Source of the DNA: Uruburuella testudinis
GTDB lineage: Bacteria > Pseudomonadota > Gammaproteobacteria > Burkholderiales > Neisseriaceae
Reading direction: 5' to 3'
DNA length: 64,000 nt
NCBI RefSeq assembly: GCF_022870865.1
Contig: NZ_CP091508.1
Coordinates: 124,001 to 188,000 of the forward strand
A model generated the notes under the pieces. The model made no database searches. It was not told the origin of the DNA and worked only from the letters and a program-made list of their open reading frames with translations. Below, one piece after another: positions 8,630 through 16,918 of this stretch. The translations under genes and the position numbers were made by a program. The first letter of the stretch is position 1. Each line of letters begins with the position of its first letter.

Positions 8630-9414
8630 AAATCCAAATCCACCATACCACCAACTACCATTATGAAGAGCCGGTGAAAAAAAGCATTCAGGTGTTGCGC
8701 ATCACCCCGCAAACGCTGGCACACCAGCGGGTGTTGTCATGGCAGCTCACCCTGCCGCGCATCAGCGCCGAAATGTTTGACGGCTTCGGCAATTACTGCA
8801 CCGTGCTCAACCTCAACCAGCCGCACCAGTCGCTGCACGTACAGGCGCAAGGCTGGGTAGAAATCGATGACGACAGCGATTACAACACCGATGCCTACAT
8901 GCCGCCGACCGTATTTCTCAACCGCACCTGGCTGACCCGCAGCGATGAAGCTTTGGCCGATTTTGCCGAAATCCAAACCGGCGGTCGCGCCGACCGGCAA
9001 GGGCTGACCAGCCTGAGCCGCGCCATTCTCGACCACATGCCGTATATTCCCGGCACCACCGGCGTCAGCACCACCGCCCGGCAGGCATTTGCATTGGGCA
9101 GCGGTGTGTGCCAAGACCATACCCACGTATTTCTGGCCTGCGCCCGCTCGCTCGGCATTCCCGCGCGCTACGTATCAGGCTATCTGGTCAGCGACGACAG
9201 CGACCACCTCGCCAGCCATGCCTGGGCCGAAGCCTGGCTCGACGGGCACTGGTATGTATTCGACATTACCAATCAATTGTTCCGCCCCAGCCACCACGTG
9301 CAGCTCGCCGTCGGCCGCGATTACAACGACACCGCCCCCATCCGCGGCATGCGCCAGGGCGGCGGAATGGAACGGATGGATTTTCTGGTGCAGGTGCGGG
9401 AAGCGCAGCAATAA
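8626..9414 (+). CDS. transglutaminase-like cysteine protease/transferase
   Basis: 262 residues. The N-terminal half is the beta-rich bacterial transglutaminase N domain (MKIQIHHTTNYHYEEPVKKS, then the LRITPQ motif). The C-terminal half has the papain-like transglutaminase core with Cys162 (GSGVCQDHTHVF), His199 (SHAWAEAWLDGHWY) and Asp213 (VFDITN). All three catalytic residues are present. The start overlaps the alpha-E stop by 4 bp. Such proteins cleave or form amide bonds in peptides; in this context it probably processes the product of the ATP-grasp/alpha-E pair (inference). Confidence 0.9.
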   Translation: MKIQIHHTTNYHYEEPVKKSIQVLRITPQTLAHQRVLSWQLTLPRISAEMFDGFGNYCTVLNLNQPHQSLHVQAQGWVEIDDDSDYNTDAYMPPTVFLNRTWLTRSDEALADFAEIQTGGRADRQGLTSLSRAILDHMPYIPGTTGVSTTARQAFALGSGVCQDHTHVFLACARSLGIPARYVSGYLVSDDSDHLASHAWAEAWLDGHWYVFDITNQLFRPSHHVQLAVGRDYNDTAPIRGMRQGGGMERMDFLVQVREAQQ

Positions 9415-9642
9415 GATGGGTTGGCACTTGATTCGCCAACAATGCCCGTATCCGAAAAATCATCTGCCGGCGCCGCGCCGACAAGGCTGCGTATGCTTTG
9501 CCGGCCAAACGGCGGCACGTGTATGTATTTCAGGCCGGATGCTGTATGATGGTTTAAGGTTTACCGCCCTTTCATCGGCGCCGGCTCCGTCTGCCGCCGC
9601 CCGAAACCGCCCAAACCTTGAAATTTCCGTTCGGAGCCCACC

Positions 9643-10377
9643 ATGACTTATTGCGTTGCCCTGTGTTTGCAAGACGGTATCGTATTCGCCGGCGACACCC
9701 GCACCAATGCCGGTATCGACCACGTGTCTACCTTCCGCAAAATGTATAAATTCGGCGTTGAAGGCGAGCGCAGCATGGTGTTGCTGACGGCCGGCAATCT
9801 GGCCACTTCACAAGCCGTGATTAATATGCTGTTTCGGGGTATACAGCAAGACAGCGAACGCAATCTGCACAATGTCGCCACCCTGTTTGATGCCGCCATG
9901 CTGGTGGGCGAACACGTCAGCAGCATCGCCCAAAGCGCGCAAACCCGCGCGCACACGCAGGAAGGCTTCGGCAGCAGCTTTCTGATCGGCGGCCAAATCC
10001 GCGGCCAGGTGCCCGAGCTTTATCAGGTTTATCAAGAAGGCAACTGCATCCGCGCCACCCGCGACACGCCGTATTTTCAAATCGGCGAGAGCAAATACGG
10101 CAAACCGATTCTCGACCGCGCCATCAACTACCACAGCAGCTTGGATGAAGCAGTACGCGCCGTGCTGGTGTCGTTTGATTCCACCATCCGCTCCAACCTT
10201 TCCGTGGGCTTTCCGATTGATTTGCTGGCATACCGCAACAACAGCTTCAACATGCCCGCAGGCATGCGCATCGATGAGAGCGACCCCTATCTGCACAATA
10301 TCCGCGAGCAATGGTCCGACGGTTTGAAAAGCATCTTGCAATCGTTTGCCGAACCGCCCGAATATTATTTCAAATAA
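9643..10377 (+). CDS. Anbu: proteasome-like (HslV-related) peptidase
   Basis: 244 residues of the Ntn-hydrolase proteasome-beta superfamily. It begins MTYCVALCLQDGIVFAGDTR, so removal of Met1 would expose Thr2 as the nucleophile, with the family Asp and Lys residues downstream (AGDTRTN, STFRKMYKF). The length and the absence of a propeptide fit Anbu rather than HslV (about 175 residues). GGAG precedes the ATG. It lies 228 bp after the transglutaminase gene on the same strand. Anbu with ATP-grasp, alpha-E and transglutaminase is a recurrent neighbourhood in other proteobacteria. A DUS-pair terminator follows, which closes the unit. Confidence 0.9.
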   Translation: MTYCVALCLQDGIVFAGDTRTNAGIDHVSTFRKMYKFGVEGERSMVLLTAGNLATSQAVINMLFRGIQQDSERNLHNVATLFDAAMLVGEHVSSIAQSAQTRAHTQEGFGSSFLIGGQIRGQVPELYQVYQEGNCIRATRDTPYFQIGESKYGKPILDRAINYHSSLDEAVRAVLVSFDSTIRSNLSVGFPIDLLAYRNNSFNMPAGMRIDESDPYLHNIREQWSDGLKSILQSFAEPPEYYFK

Positions 10378-10392
10378 ACACCGGTGAGCATA

Positions 10393-10430
10393 TTGAGGCC
10401 GTCTGAAAACATTTTTTCAGACGGCCTCAA
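10393..10430. terminator. DUS-pair hairpin terminator after Anbu
   Basis: TTGAGGCCGTCTGAAAA faces TTTTTTCAGACGGCCTCAA with a tiny loop, about 16 bp after the Anbu stop. Confidence 0.8.
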
Positions 10431-10459
10431 AGCAATGTGTGCAAGCAGCGGGATAACGT

Positions 10460-10465
10460 TATAAT
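10460..10465 (+). promoter_or_regulatory. -10 element upstream of orn
   Basis: Consensus TATAAT in the context CGTTATAATAGCC, 35 bp before the orn ATG. A single forward DUS (10487-10498) lies between it and the start codon, where a Shine-Dalgarno would normally be. Confidence 0.5.
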
Positions 10466-10500
10466 AGCCATTATTTTTATCTACTAGGCCGTCTGAAAAC

Positions 10501-11049
10501 ATGACTCCAAACGCAAACAACCTCTGCTGGCTCGATATGGAAATGACCGGGCTCGATCCCGAGCGCGACCGCATCATCGAAGTGGCGATGATTATCACCG
10601 ATGCCGATTTAAACGTATTGGCGCAATCCGAAGTGTATGCCATCCACCAAAGCGACGAAATATTAAACGGCATGGACGAATGGAACACCGCCACCCACGG
10701 CCGCACCGGACTCACCGAGCGCGTGCGCCAATCGCAGCACAGCGAAGCCGAAGTCGAACAAAAACTGCTCGATTTTATGGCCGCCTGGATTCCCGAAAAA
10801 ACCAGCCCCATGTGCGGCAACACCATCCATCAAGACCGCCGCTTTATGGTGCGCTACATGCCGCGTTTGGAAGCTTATTTCCACTACCGAAATCTCGATG
10901 TTTCCACCCTCAAAGAGCTCGCCCGCCGCTGGCATCCCGCCGTGGCCAAAGGCGTGGTTAAACGCGGTTCGCATCAGGCGCTCGACGATATCATGGAAAG
11001 TATCGAAGAAATGCGCTATTACCGCGCACACTTTATCAGACTGCCCTAG
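10501..11049 (+). CDS. orn: oligoribonuclease
   Basis: 182 residues, a DEDDh 3'-5' exoribonuclease that degrades 2-5-nt RNA (nanoRNA, pGpG) in the cytoplasm. Catalytic residues are visible: Asp12 and Glu14 ([10 protein letters not shown]), Asp112 ([10 protein letters not shown]), His158 and Asp163 ([11 protein letters not shown]). An uptake sequence ends 2 bp before the ATG, leaving no canonical Shine-Dalgarno. The TAG stop is the first three bases of a family-1 repeat, so the C-terminal codon context was set by that insertion. Confidence 0.96.
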   Translation: MTPNANNLCWLDMEMTGLDPERDRIIEVAMIITDADLNVLAQSEVYAIHQSDEILNGMDEWNTATHGRTGLTERVRQSQHSEAEVEQKLLDFMAAWIPEKTSPMCGNTIHQDRRFMVRYMPRLEAYFHYRNLDVSTLKELARRWHPAVAKGVVKRGSHQALDDIMESIEEMRYYRAHFIRLP

Positions 11050-11210
11050 GGTATCCTGATGTGTTGTTTATGAGGGGATTTTTGCCCCTGAAAACGCATC
11101 TGCTGCGTTAAAAAGCCTCGCAAGATGTCCAATCTTGCTGCGTTTTTTGCCTTGCATCTGTACTTTTATCACAAAAAATCCGAATCATTCTGAATGGCCA
11201 GAACACCCTG
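11048..11210. repeat. family-1 element, copy B
   Basis: Begins inside the orn stop codon (TAGGGTATCCTGATGTG) and ends CTGAATGGCCAGAACACCCT. The internal palindrome GCCCCTGAAAACGCATCTG and the central CGCAAGATG/CAATCTTGCTGCG hairpin are conserved with copy A. The right TA has been lost (CCCTGA). Confidence 0.85.
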
Positions 11211-11256
11211 AACAATTCGGGTACAATGCCTTTTTCAGACGGCCTCTATCCCCGCC

Positions 11257-12123
11257 ATGACCGATACCGCCCAAATCATCACCAGCTACGGCCGCCGCTA
11301 TATCGTGCGCACGCCCGACGGTCAAACCTTTGACGCCACCACCCGTAAAAAGCGGGTAGACTTTGCCTGCGGCGATCAGGTGCACATCACCCCGATCAAC
11401 CGCGAACAAGTGGTTATCGAAGATTACCTGCCGCGCCAAAGCCTGCTTTACCGGCAAGACAGCTGGAAAACCAAACTGATTGCCGCCAACGTCAGCCAAT
11501 TGCTGATTGTGCTGGCTGCCGTGCCCTCGCCCAGCGAAATGCTGCTGCAACGGGCATTGCTGGCGGCCGAAGCCGGTGATATCCGGGCGGTTATCGTATT
11601 AAACAAAGCCGATTTGCCCGAAACCGCCTCATGGCGCGGCAAACTGGCCTTTTACGAAGCTTTGGGCTATCCCGTGCTGGAAGTGAGCGCGCTGCAAAAT
11701 GCCGAGTCGCTCAAGCCCGTTTTGCAGGGGCACACCAATATTTTTCTCGGCCAAAGCGGCATGGGCAAATCCACCCTGACCAACGCCTTGCTCGGCAACC
11801 AAACCGCACGGGTCGGTGAAATTTCCGCTGCCCTCGATTCCGGCCGCCACACCACCACCCACGCGCAGCTATACGATTTAAACGAAACCACCCGCCTGAT
11901 CGATTCCCCCGGCCTGCAAGAATTCGGCCTGCACCACCTCAAAGCCGCCGATTTGCTGAATTATTTTCCCGACCTGCGCCATCTTGCCGGCCAATGCCGT
12001 TTTCACAATTGCAGCCACCGCGCCGAGCCCGGCTGCGCCGTCAAAGCCGCTGCCGCAACAGGAGAAGCCGCCGCTTCGCGGGTTGAATTTTTACAGCGCA
12101 TCACCGATGAGCTGCTGCGCTGA
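11257..12123 (+). CDS. rsgA: ribosome small-subunit-dependent GTPase A
   Basis: 288 residues, a circularly permuted GTPase that checks 30S subunit maturation. The motif order is permuted: G4 NKAD (116-119) precedes G1 GQSGMGKS (165-172) and G3 DSPG (216-219). An N-terminal OB-fold (about 1-70) and a C-terminal zinc knuckle (C247, C252, H254, C260) complete the family layout. It follows orn and a family-1 repeat on the same strand; a promoter is not obvious. A DUS half-site (TTTTTCAGACGGCC) precedes the start. Confidence 0.96.
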   Translation: MTDTAQIITSYGRRYIVRTPDGQTFDATTRKKRVDFACGDQVHITPINREQVVIEDYLPRQSLLYRQDSWKTKLIAANVSQLLIVLAAVPSPSEMLLQRALLAAEAGDIRAVIVLNKADLPETASWRGKLAFYEALGYPVLEVSALQNAESLKPVLQGHTNIFLGQSGMGKSTLTNALLGNQTARVGEISAALDSGRHTTTHAQLYDLNETTRLIDSPGLQEFGLHHLKAADLLNYFPDLRHLAGQCRFHNCSHRAEPGCAVKAAAATGEAAASRVEFLQRITDELLR

Positions 12124-12457
12124 CGGATGGCTGCGCATCACCGCTTCCCGCCTGACCAAGCCATTCACAAACAAGCCGAATGCCTTGCTCCCGCCTGCCG
12201 GCGTTGCACAATAATGACACCTTATTAAATATACACCTGCCGCCGCTGCACCATTCTTCAAGCATAAAATGCACACTTGTTGACATAATATGCCGGCAAA
12301 TGTTTTTTATTGCCATTAACGTCCAAATAAATTCCGCATGCTATGTGATTAAGGTGATGATATTGGAAAGCTGATGATATTTTTACGCGGATTAACATTG
12401 ATATAAACAATTGTTCGGGATACGATACGGCTAATAACAAACAAAGATTGTCCGACT
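12124..12457. other. intergenic region between rsgA and the LytTR regulator
   Basis: No gene seen. The first part is GC-rich and unremarkable; from about 12230 it becomes AT-rich and probably regulatory for the downstream gene. Confidence 0.4.
12398..12426 (+). promoter_or_regulatory. putative promoter of the LytTR regulator
   Basis: TTGATA (12398-12403) and TACGAT (12421-12426) are 17 bp apart, 31 bp before the ATG. Each hexamer keeps most consensus positions. Not supported by anything other than spacing and position. Confidence 0.4.
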
Positions 12458-13189
12458 ATGCTGAGTGCGATTATTGTTGAAGACGAAGTGTTGGCCGCCG
12501 AACGCCTGCGGGTGTTGCTGGAAGAATGCAATGTGGTGTTGCTCAAAACCTTCCACCACGCCCAGCCGGCGCTTGATTGGCTGAGCATGCACGAAACCGA
12601 TATCGTGTTTGCCGATATCGGCCTGCCCGAAATCACCGGCCTGGAATTGGTAGAACGCATCAAACGGGTTGCCAAAAAACAGCCCGAAGTGATTTTTACC
12701 ACCGCCTATGAAGAGCACGCGCTGCGCGCTTTCGAGCTGGCCGCTGCCGACTACCTGCTCAAACCAATTAAAATCTCACGCCTGCAAACCGCGCTGGCGC
12801 GGGTGAGAGAAAAAACCCGCGAAGATCTCGACGATTTCACCCATTTCAAAGTATTCAACCGCGACCGCATGGTAGAAGTGCCGTGGCAGCAGGCGCGCTA
12901 TCTGTTGGCCGAACACAAAACCGTGTTTCTGTTTACCGGCGACGGCCAAAGCTACGAGCTGCCCAAAACGCTGGTGCACTGGGAAGAAATTCTGGGCGAT
13001 AAAATCATCCGCGTCCACCGCAACTCGCTGGTGTTCCGCCACACGCTCGACTGCCTGATCCGCCTCGACAGCGGCGATGAAGACGAGGGCAACGCCACAT
13101 GGGGTGCACGCGTGCTCGATGTAGACGACCCGCTGCCGGTCAGCCGGCGGCAGCTTTCTACTATCCGCAAAATTTTGCGCGACGGCTGA
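12458..13189 (+). CDS. LytTR-family response regulator (AlgR-like)
   Basis: 243 residues. The N-terminal receiver domain has the acidic pocket (VEDE, 7-10), the phosphoacceptor Asp53 (VFADIGLPEITGLEL) and a conserved Lys in LLKPIK. The C-terminal half is a LytTR DNA-binding domain (VPWQQARYLLAEHKTVFLFT, then IIRVHRNSLVFRH). No histidine kinase gene is adjacent, so it is an orphan here. AlgR-type regulators control surface structures and virulence genes in other proteobacteria; the targets here cannot be inferred. Confidence 0.88.
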   Translation: MLSAIIVEDEVLAAERLRVLLEECNVVLLKTFHHAQPALDWLSMHETDIVFADIGLPEITGLELVERIKRVAKKQPEVIFTTAYEEHALRAFELAAADYLLKPIKISRLQTALARVREKTREDLDDFTHFKVFNRDRMVEVPWQQARYLLAEHKTVFLFTGDGQSYELPKTLVHWEEILGDKIIRVHRNSLVFRHTLDCLIRLDSGDEDEGNATWGARVLDVDDPLPVSRRQLSTIRKILRDG

Positions 13190-13228
13190 ACGGGTTGCCG
13201 GATGATATGTTCCGACTCAAAACCCCTT

Positions 13229-13312
13229 AATGCCCTCACAAAAATAAGCTGACGGCGTTGCCAGCCTAAGTTCGAAGAGGGCTGATTTTGCTTACTTTTA
13301 TGAATGGGCATA
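13229..13312. repeat. family-2 element, copy 2
   Basis: Left end ATGCCCTCACAAAAATAAGCTGAC, right end GCTTACTTTTATGAATGGGCAT (inverse). The interior includes GGCGTTGCCAGCC and TTCGAAGAGG, shared with the copy at 45.05 kb. Confidence 0.65.
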
Positions 13313-13317
13313 AGCTG

Positions 13318-13349
13318 AGGCCGTCTGAAACACCGGTTTCAGACGGCCT
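13318..13349. terminator. DUS-pair hairpin terminator
   Basis: AGGCCGTCTGAAAC (13318-13331) faces GTTTCAGACGGCCT (13336-13349) with a 4-nt loop. Confidence 0.75.
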
Positions 13350-13776
13350 GAAATTTTGCAAAACAATCTCCCCAAACACCTCATCCCGCTTGGTGTATTT
13401 TTCCGACAACGTATTTGTATGATGCGCCGGCTTTCATAATAATCAGCACCCAATCTTTTGGCTTTGCCTGCCTCATCGAAGGGTGGCCATGAAGGCTTTA
13501 ATCAATATGTTAACCAACATAATTGTTTCTGCATTTGGCTTCGCCTTTCTTTGTCATGCTGTTCGGTTTTATTCTTTTCTCCGCCTTATAAACAATCATT
13601 GCAGCAAGCGCAGCAACTGTATTTTTAACCCCGTCGCCAAAATACCCAAAACTTGTATCCGACAAATGGTTCGATATTCTTGTATGCCAATGATTGTGGC
13701 CGTCTGAAAAATGTCGGATTCAAGCATCTGACCGACAGGGTGTATAGTGCTGCCCACAAAAAACCTGTGTATACAA
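13350..13776. other. non-coding stretch with a family-3 repeat fragment
   Basis: Holds a weak 74-codon ORF at 13483-13707 without a convincing ribosome binding site or protein-like sequence, which I do not call. Bases 13604-13632 are identical, in inverse orientation, to 23087-23115. That is one arm of a hairpin-forming repeat. A lone DUS lies near 13699. Confidence 0.5.
13604..13632 (+). repeat. family-3 repeat arm
   Basis: GCAAGCGCAGCAACTGTATT followed by TTTAACCCC. The same 29 bases occur inverted at 23087-23115, where they form one side of a larger hairpin. Confidence 0.6.
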
Positions 13777-13808
13777 AGGCCGTCTGAAATCGTTGTTTCA
13801 GACGGCCT
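13777..13808. terminator. DUS-pair hairpin terminator after ftsY
   Basis: AGGCCGTCTGAAA faces TTTCAGACGGCCT, 17 bp beyond the ftsY stop on the minus strand. Confidence 0.75.
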
Positions 13809-13825
13809 GAGTTGATTCAGCCTGC

Positions 13826-15166
13826 TCAATCAAACAAAGCATCCACAAACGCACGGGCGTCAAACGGGCGCAGGTCGTCGATTTTTTCGCCCACACCGAT
13901 ATAGCGCACGGGAATCGGGCGGCTGCTGGCCAGCGCGGCCAACACGCCGCCTTTAGCGGTGCCGTCGAGTTTGGTAACAATCAGGCCGGTGAGGCCGAGG
14001 GCGTCATCAAAGGCCACCACTTGATTGACGGCGTTTTGGCCGATATTGGCATCCAGCACCACAATAATTTCGTGCGGCGCGGCGCTCATTGATTTTTGCA
14101 GCACCCGCTTCACTTTTTTGATTTCTTCCATCAGATGCAGCTGGGTGGGCAGGCGGCCGGCGGTGTCGGCCAGCACGATATCGATACCGCGGGCTTTGGC
14201 GGCTTCCACCGCATCAAAACACACGGCGGCAGAATCGCCCGATGCCTGCGAAATCACGGTCACGCCGTTGCGGGCGCCCCATTCCTGCAACTGCTCGCGG
14301 GCGGCGGCGCGAAAGGTGTCGCCCGCAGCCAAAAGCACCGACTTGCCTTGCGACTGGAAATATTTGGCCAGCTTGCCGATAGAGGTGGTTTTGCCCGCGC
14401 CGTTGATGCCGGCCAGCATAATCACAAACGGCTCGCTGCTGTCGGGAACCACTAATGGCTGTTCCAACGGCTTAATCAGGTCGTAAATGGCATCTTTCAA
14501 GGCGCCGCGCAGCTCGTTGCCGTCTTGCAGGCCTTTGAGCGACACGCGTTTGCGCACGTCTTTCATCAGATAATCGGTGGCTTCGATGCCCATATCGCTG
14601 GTAATCAGCACGGTTTCGAGCTCTTCATACAAATCTTCATCGATTTTGCCGCCGCCGAATACGCCGGCCAGCGATTTGGCCATTTGATCGCGCGATTTGG
14701 TCAGGCCTTGCTTCAGGCGTGCCGCCCAACCCGGTTTGGCCGGCTCTTCGGCAACGGTTTCGGCAGCCGGCACCGGCGCGGCCACAGTGGCGATGCTGTC
14801 GGCCTGTTTGAAGCTGTCGGCCAAGGTGCCGGCGTGCAGGCCTTCCGCTTCTGGCACCACCGTGGTTTCCGGCTCAGACAACGGCACATGCACTTTTGCC
14901 ACCGGTGCTTCGGGGTCGAGTTGTTCGGGCAGCTCGGCCGGCGGGGCCACCACATCAGCCACCAGCCGGCTGACCGGATGGGTATCGGCATCGGCGGCCA
15001 CGGCTTCGCGCTCGGCTTCGTTTAATGCCGGCAGCGGGTTGTCCCCAACCGGTGCAGGGGGTGTTTGCGCGGATGGCGCCGCTTCGGGGGCAGCTTCGGT
15101 TTCAGCGGGCTGTTCGTGTCCGGCTTCGGGGGCGGGCTGTTTTTTGCGTTTGAAAAAGCTGAACAT
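13826..15166 (-). CDS. ftsY: signal recognition particle receptor FtsY
   Basis: 446 residues. An acidic, Ala/Pro/Glu-rich A domain (about 1-145) is followed by the NG GTPase: N domain to about 235, P-loop GINGAGKT (253-260), DTAGRLPTQ (334-342) and TKLDGTAKGG (398-407). It docks SRP-ribosome complexes at the inner membrane. AAGGAA lies just before the ATG. Monocistronic between two DUS-pair terminators. The A domain is low-complexity, as is usual for this protein, and gives a long shadow ORF on the other strand. Confidence 0.96.
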   Translation of the reverse strand: MFSFFKRKKQPAPEAGHEQPAETEAAPEAAPSAQTPPAPVGDNPLPALNEAEREAVAADADTHPVSRLVADVVAPPAELPEQLDPEAPVAKVHVPLSEPETTVVPEAEGLHAGTLADSFKQADSIATVAAPVPAAETVAEEPAKPGWAARLKQGLTKSRDQMAKSLAGVFGGGKIDEDLYEELETVLITSDMGIEATDYLMKDVRKRVSLKGLQDGNELRGALKDAIYDLIKPLEQPLVVPDSSEPFVIMLAGINGAGKTTSIGKLAKYFQSQGKSVLLAAGDTFRAAAREQLQEWGARNGVTVISQASGDSAAVCFDAVEAAKARGIDIVLADTAGRLPTQLHLMEEIKKVKRVLQKSMSAAPHEIIVVLDANIGQNAVNQVVAFDDALGLTGLIVTKLDGTAKGGVLAALASSRPIPVRYIGVGEKIDDLRPFDARAFVDALFD

Positions 15167-15224
15167 GCGGTTCCTTCAATACGGTGATGGGTTGGCTGTA
15201 TTGTAGCTTATTTTATAAGGCTTG

Positions 15225-15260
15225 AGGCCGTCTGAAAGGCAGCATGTTTTCAGACGGCCA
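15225..15260. terminator. DUS-pair hairpin between ftsY and the M16 gene
   Basis: AGGCCGTCTGAAA (15225-15237) faces TTTTCAGACGGCC (15247-15259). It lies between divergent genes, so it is more an uptake-sequence cluster than a functional terminator of either. Confidence 0.6.
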
Positions 15261-15334
15261 GGCAGATTGAAAGCTTGTTTATTCTATTGATAAGGCTTAT
15301 CATTTGATATTTGTTTCATTTGCAAGGATCCGCC

Positions 15335-16678
15335 ATGCTGCGCCGTTGTGCCCTGATGTTGTGTTTTGCCGCCCTGCCTGCGTGGGCGCAAACGCTTTCG
15401 CAAACCCTGCCCAACGGCATGAAGGTGATTATTCAAGAAGACCGCCGCGCGCCGGTGGCGGTGTCGCAGCTTTGGTATCAAGTGGGCAGCGTAGACGAGC
15501 AGCCGGGTAAAACCGGGCTGAGCCATGCGCTCGAACACATGATGTTCAAAGGCACGCCTGCGGTGCCGGCGGGCGAATTCAGCCGCCGTGTGGCCGCGCT
15601 GGGCGGGCAGTTTAATGCCTATACCAACCGCAATGAAACGGTGTATTTTGAAAACGTGGCGGCGGCCAACTTGCCCGAAGTGCTGAAAATGGAAGCCGAC
15701 CGCATGGTCAACCTCAATTTCAGTGACCGCGATTTCAATAATGAGATGAGTGTGATTCGCGAAGAGCGCCGCCAGCGCACCGACGACAGCGCCGGCGGCA
15801 AACTTTGGGAACATGTGTTTCTCAACAGCTATCAAACCCCGTCGTTGCGCGCGCCGGTGATCGGCTATATGAATGATTTACACACGCTTAAGGGCGACGA
15901 TCTGCGCCGGTGGTACCGCCAATGGTATGCGCCGAACAACGCTACGCTGGTGATTGTGGGCGATGTCGATGCCGACGCCACGCTGCAAACCGTCAACAAC
16001 CTGTTCGGCACCATTGCAGCCAAACCGCTGCCCGAGCGCAATCTTTTAAATGAACCGGCAGCGCGCCAAGCGGTCAGTGCGCAAACCACATCGGCCGTTA
16101 CCCGCCAGCCGCTGCTCTCGCTCAGCTACCGTGTGCCCAAGCTGGAAAAACTCAGCGACCGCATGCCGTATGCGCTGGATATTTTGTCGGACGTGCTCAG
16201 CGGCAACTCTTCCAGCCGCTTGGACGCCCGTTTGGTGCGCGGCAAACAGGTGGCGCTGGATATCGGTGCGAGCTACGATATGTTGAGCCGCGAGCTGCCG
16301 CTTTTCAACATTACCGCCATGCCTGCGGAAGGCGTGGATGTCGGCAGCCTGCAAACCGCCATTCAAACGGAAATCGCCGATATCGCCCGCAACGGCATCA
16401 GCCGGCAGGAGCTGGTGCGTGTGCGCAACCGCGCCGCCGCCGCTGAAATTTATGCCCGCGATTCGATTACTTCACGCGCTTCGCTGATGGGGCGGCTGGA
16501 AACCCGCGGCTACCGCCACACCGATGAAGCCGAATTGCGCCGCCGTCTGCAACAGGTCAGCGCCGCCGATGTGCAGGCTGCCGCCCGCCTGCTCACGCCC
16601 GAGCGCGAAACCGTGGTAACGGTTTACCCCGAACGCAGCCCCGGCAGCACCCCGGCCGTTACCGCCCCGTCGCACTAG
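15335..16678 (+). CDS. M16 family zinc metallopeptidase, catalytic subunit, exported
   Basis: 447 residues from the ATG at 15335, which has AAGGA 6 nt upstream and opens a signal peptide (MLRRCALMLCFAALPAWA). The inverted zinc motif HxxEH is HALEH (64-68), followed by the NEMSVIREERRQR region that supplies the distal Glu. This is a PqqL/MPP-beta type peptidase in the periplasm. The gene is followed on the same strand by a second M16 protein without the motif, which suggests a heterodimer. The TAG stop is the edge of a family-1 repeat. Confidence 0.9.
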   Translation: MLRRCALMLCFAALPAWAQTLSQTLPNGMKVIIQEDRRAPVAVSQLWYQVGSVDEQPGKTGLSHALEHMMFKGTPAVPAGEFSRRVAALGGQFNAYTNRNETVYFENVAAANLPEVLKMEADRMVNLNFSDRDFNNEMSVIREERRQRTDDSAGGKLWEHVFLNSYQTPSLRAPVIGYMNDLHTLKGDDLRRWYRQWYAPNNATLVIVGDVDADATLQTVNNLFGTIAAKPLPERNLLNEPAARQAVSAQTTSAVTRQPLLSLSYRVPKLEKLSDRMPYALDILSDVLSGNSSSRLDARLVRGKQVALDIGASYDMLSRELPLFNITAMPAEGVDVGSLQTAIQTEIADIARNGISRQELVRVRNRAAAAEIYARDSITSRASLMGRLETRGYRHTDEAELRRRLQQVSAADVQAAARLLTPERETVVTVYPERSPGSTPAVTAPSH

Positions 16679-16839
16679 GGTATCCTGATGTGTCGATTTA
16701 CGGGTGTATTTTGCCCCTGAAAACGCATCTGCTGCGTTAAAAAGCCTCGCAAGATGCCCAATCTTGCTGCGTTTTTTGCCCGGCATCTGCATTTCCAGAA
16801 GCAAAAATCCCCTCATAAACAAATTGTCCGGACACCCTA
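16677..16839. repeat. family-1 element, copy C
   Basis: Starts in the TAG stop of the upstream M16 gene (TAGGGTATCCTGATGTG) and ends TTGTCCGGACACCCTA, with the palindromic interior conserved. It separates the two M16 genes. Confidence 0.85.
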
Positions 16840-16856
16840 GGGTGTTCTGACCATTA
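16838..16856. repeat. solo family-1 terminal repeat abutting copy C
   Basis: TAGGGTGTTCTGACCATTA starts in the last TA of copy C. This is the left end of a second element whose body is absent, as would result from tandem insertion followed by deletion. Confidence 0.6.
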
Positions 16857-16860
16857 TCCG

Positions 16861-16898
16861 AGGCCGTCTGAAACCGTGCCGACTGTTTCAGACGGCCT
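16861..16898. terminator. DUS-pair hairpin
   Basis: AGGCCGTCTGAAAC (16861-16874) faces GTTTCAGACGGCCT (16885-16898), 20 bp before the second M16 gene. Confidence 0.7.
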
Positions 16899-16918
16899 GA
16901 TCAAGAAAGTTTGACAAT

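Noticed and set aside
13483..13707. A 74-codon ORF downstream of the LytTR gene
   Set aside because: It runs through a family-3 repeat and has no protein-like pattern or credible ribosome binding site.
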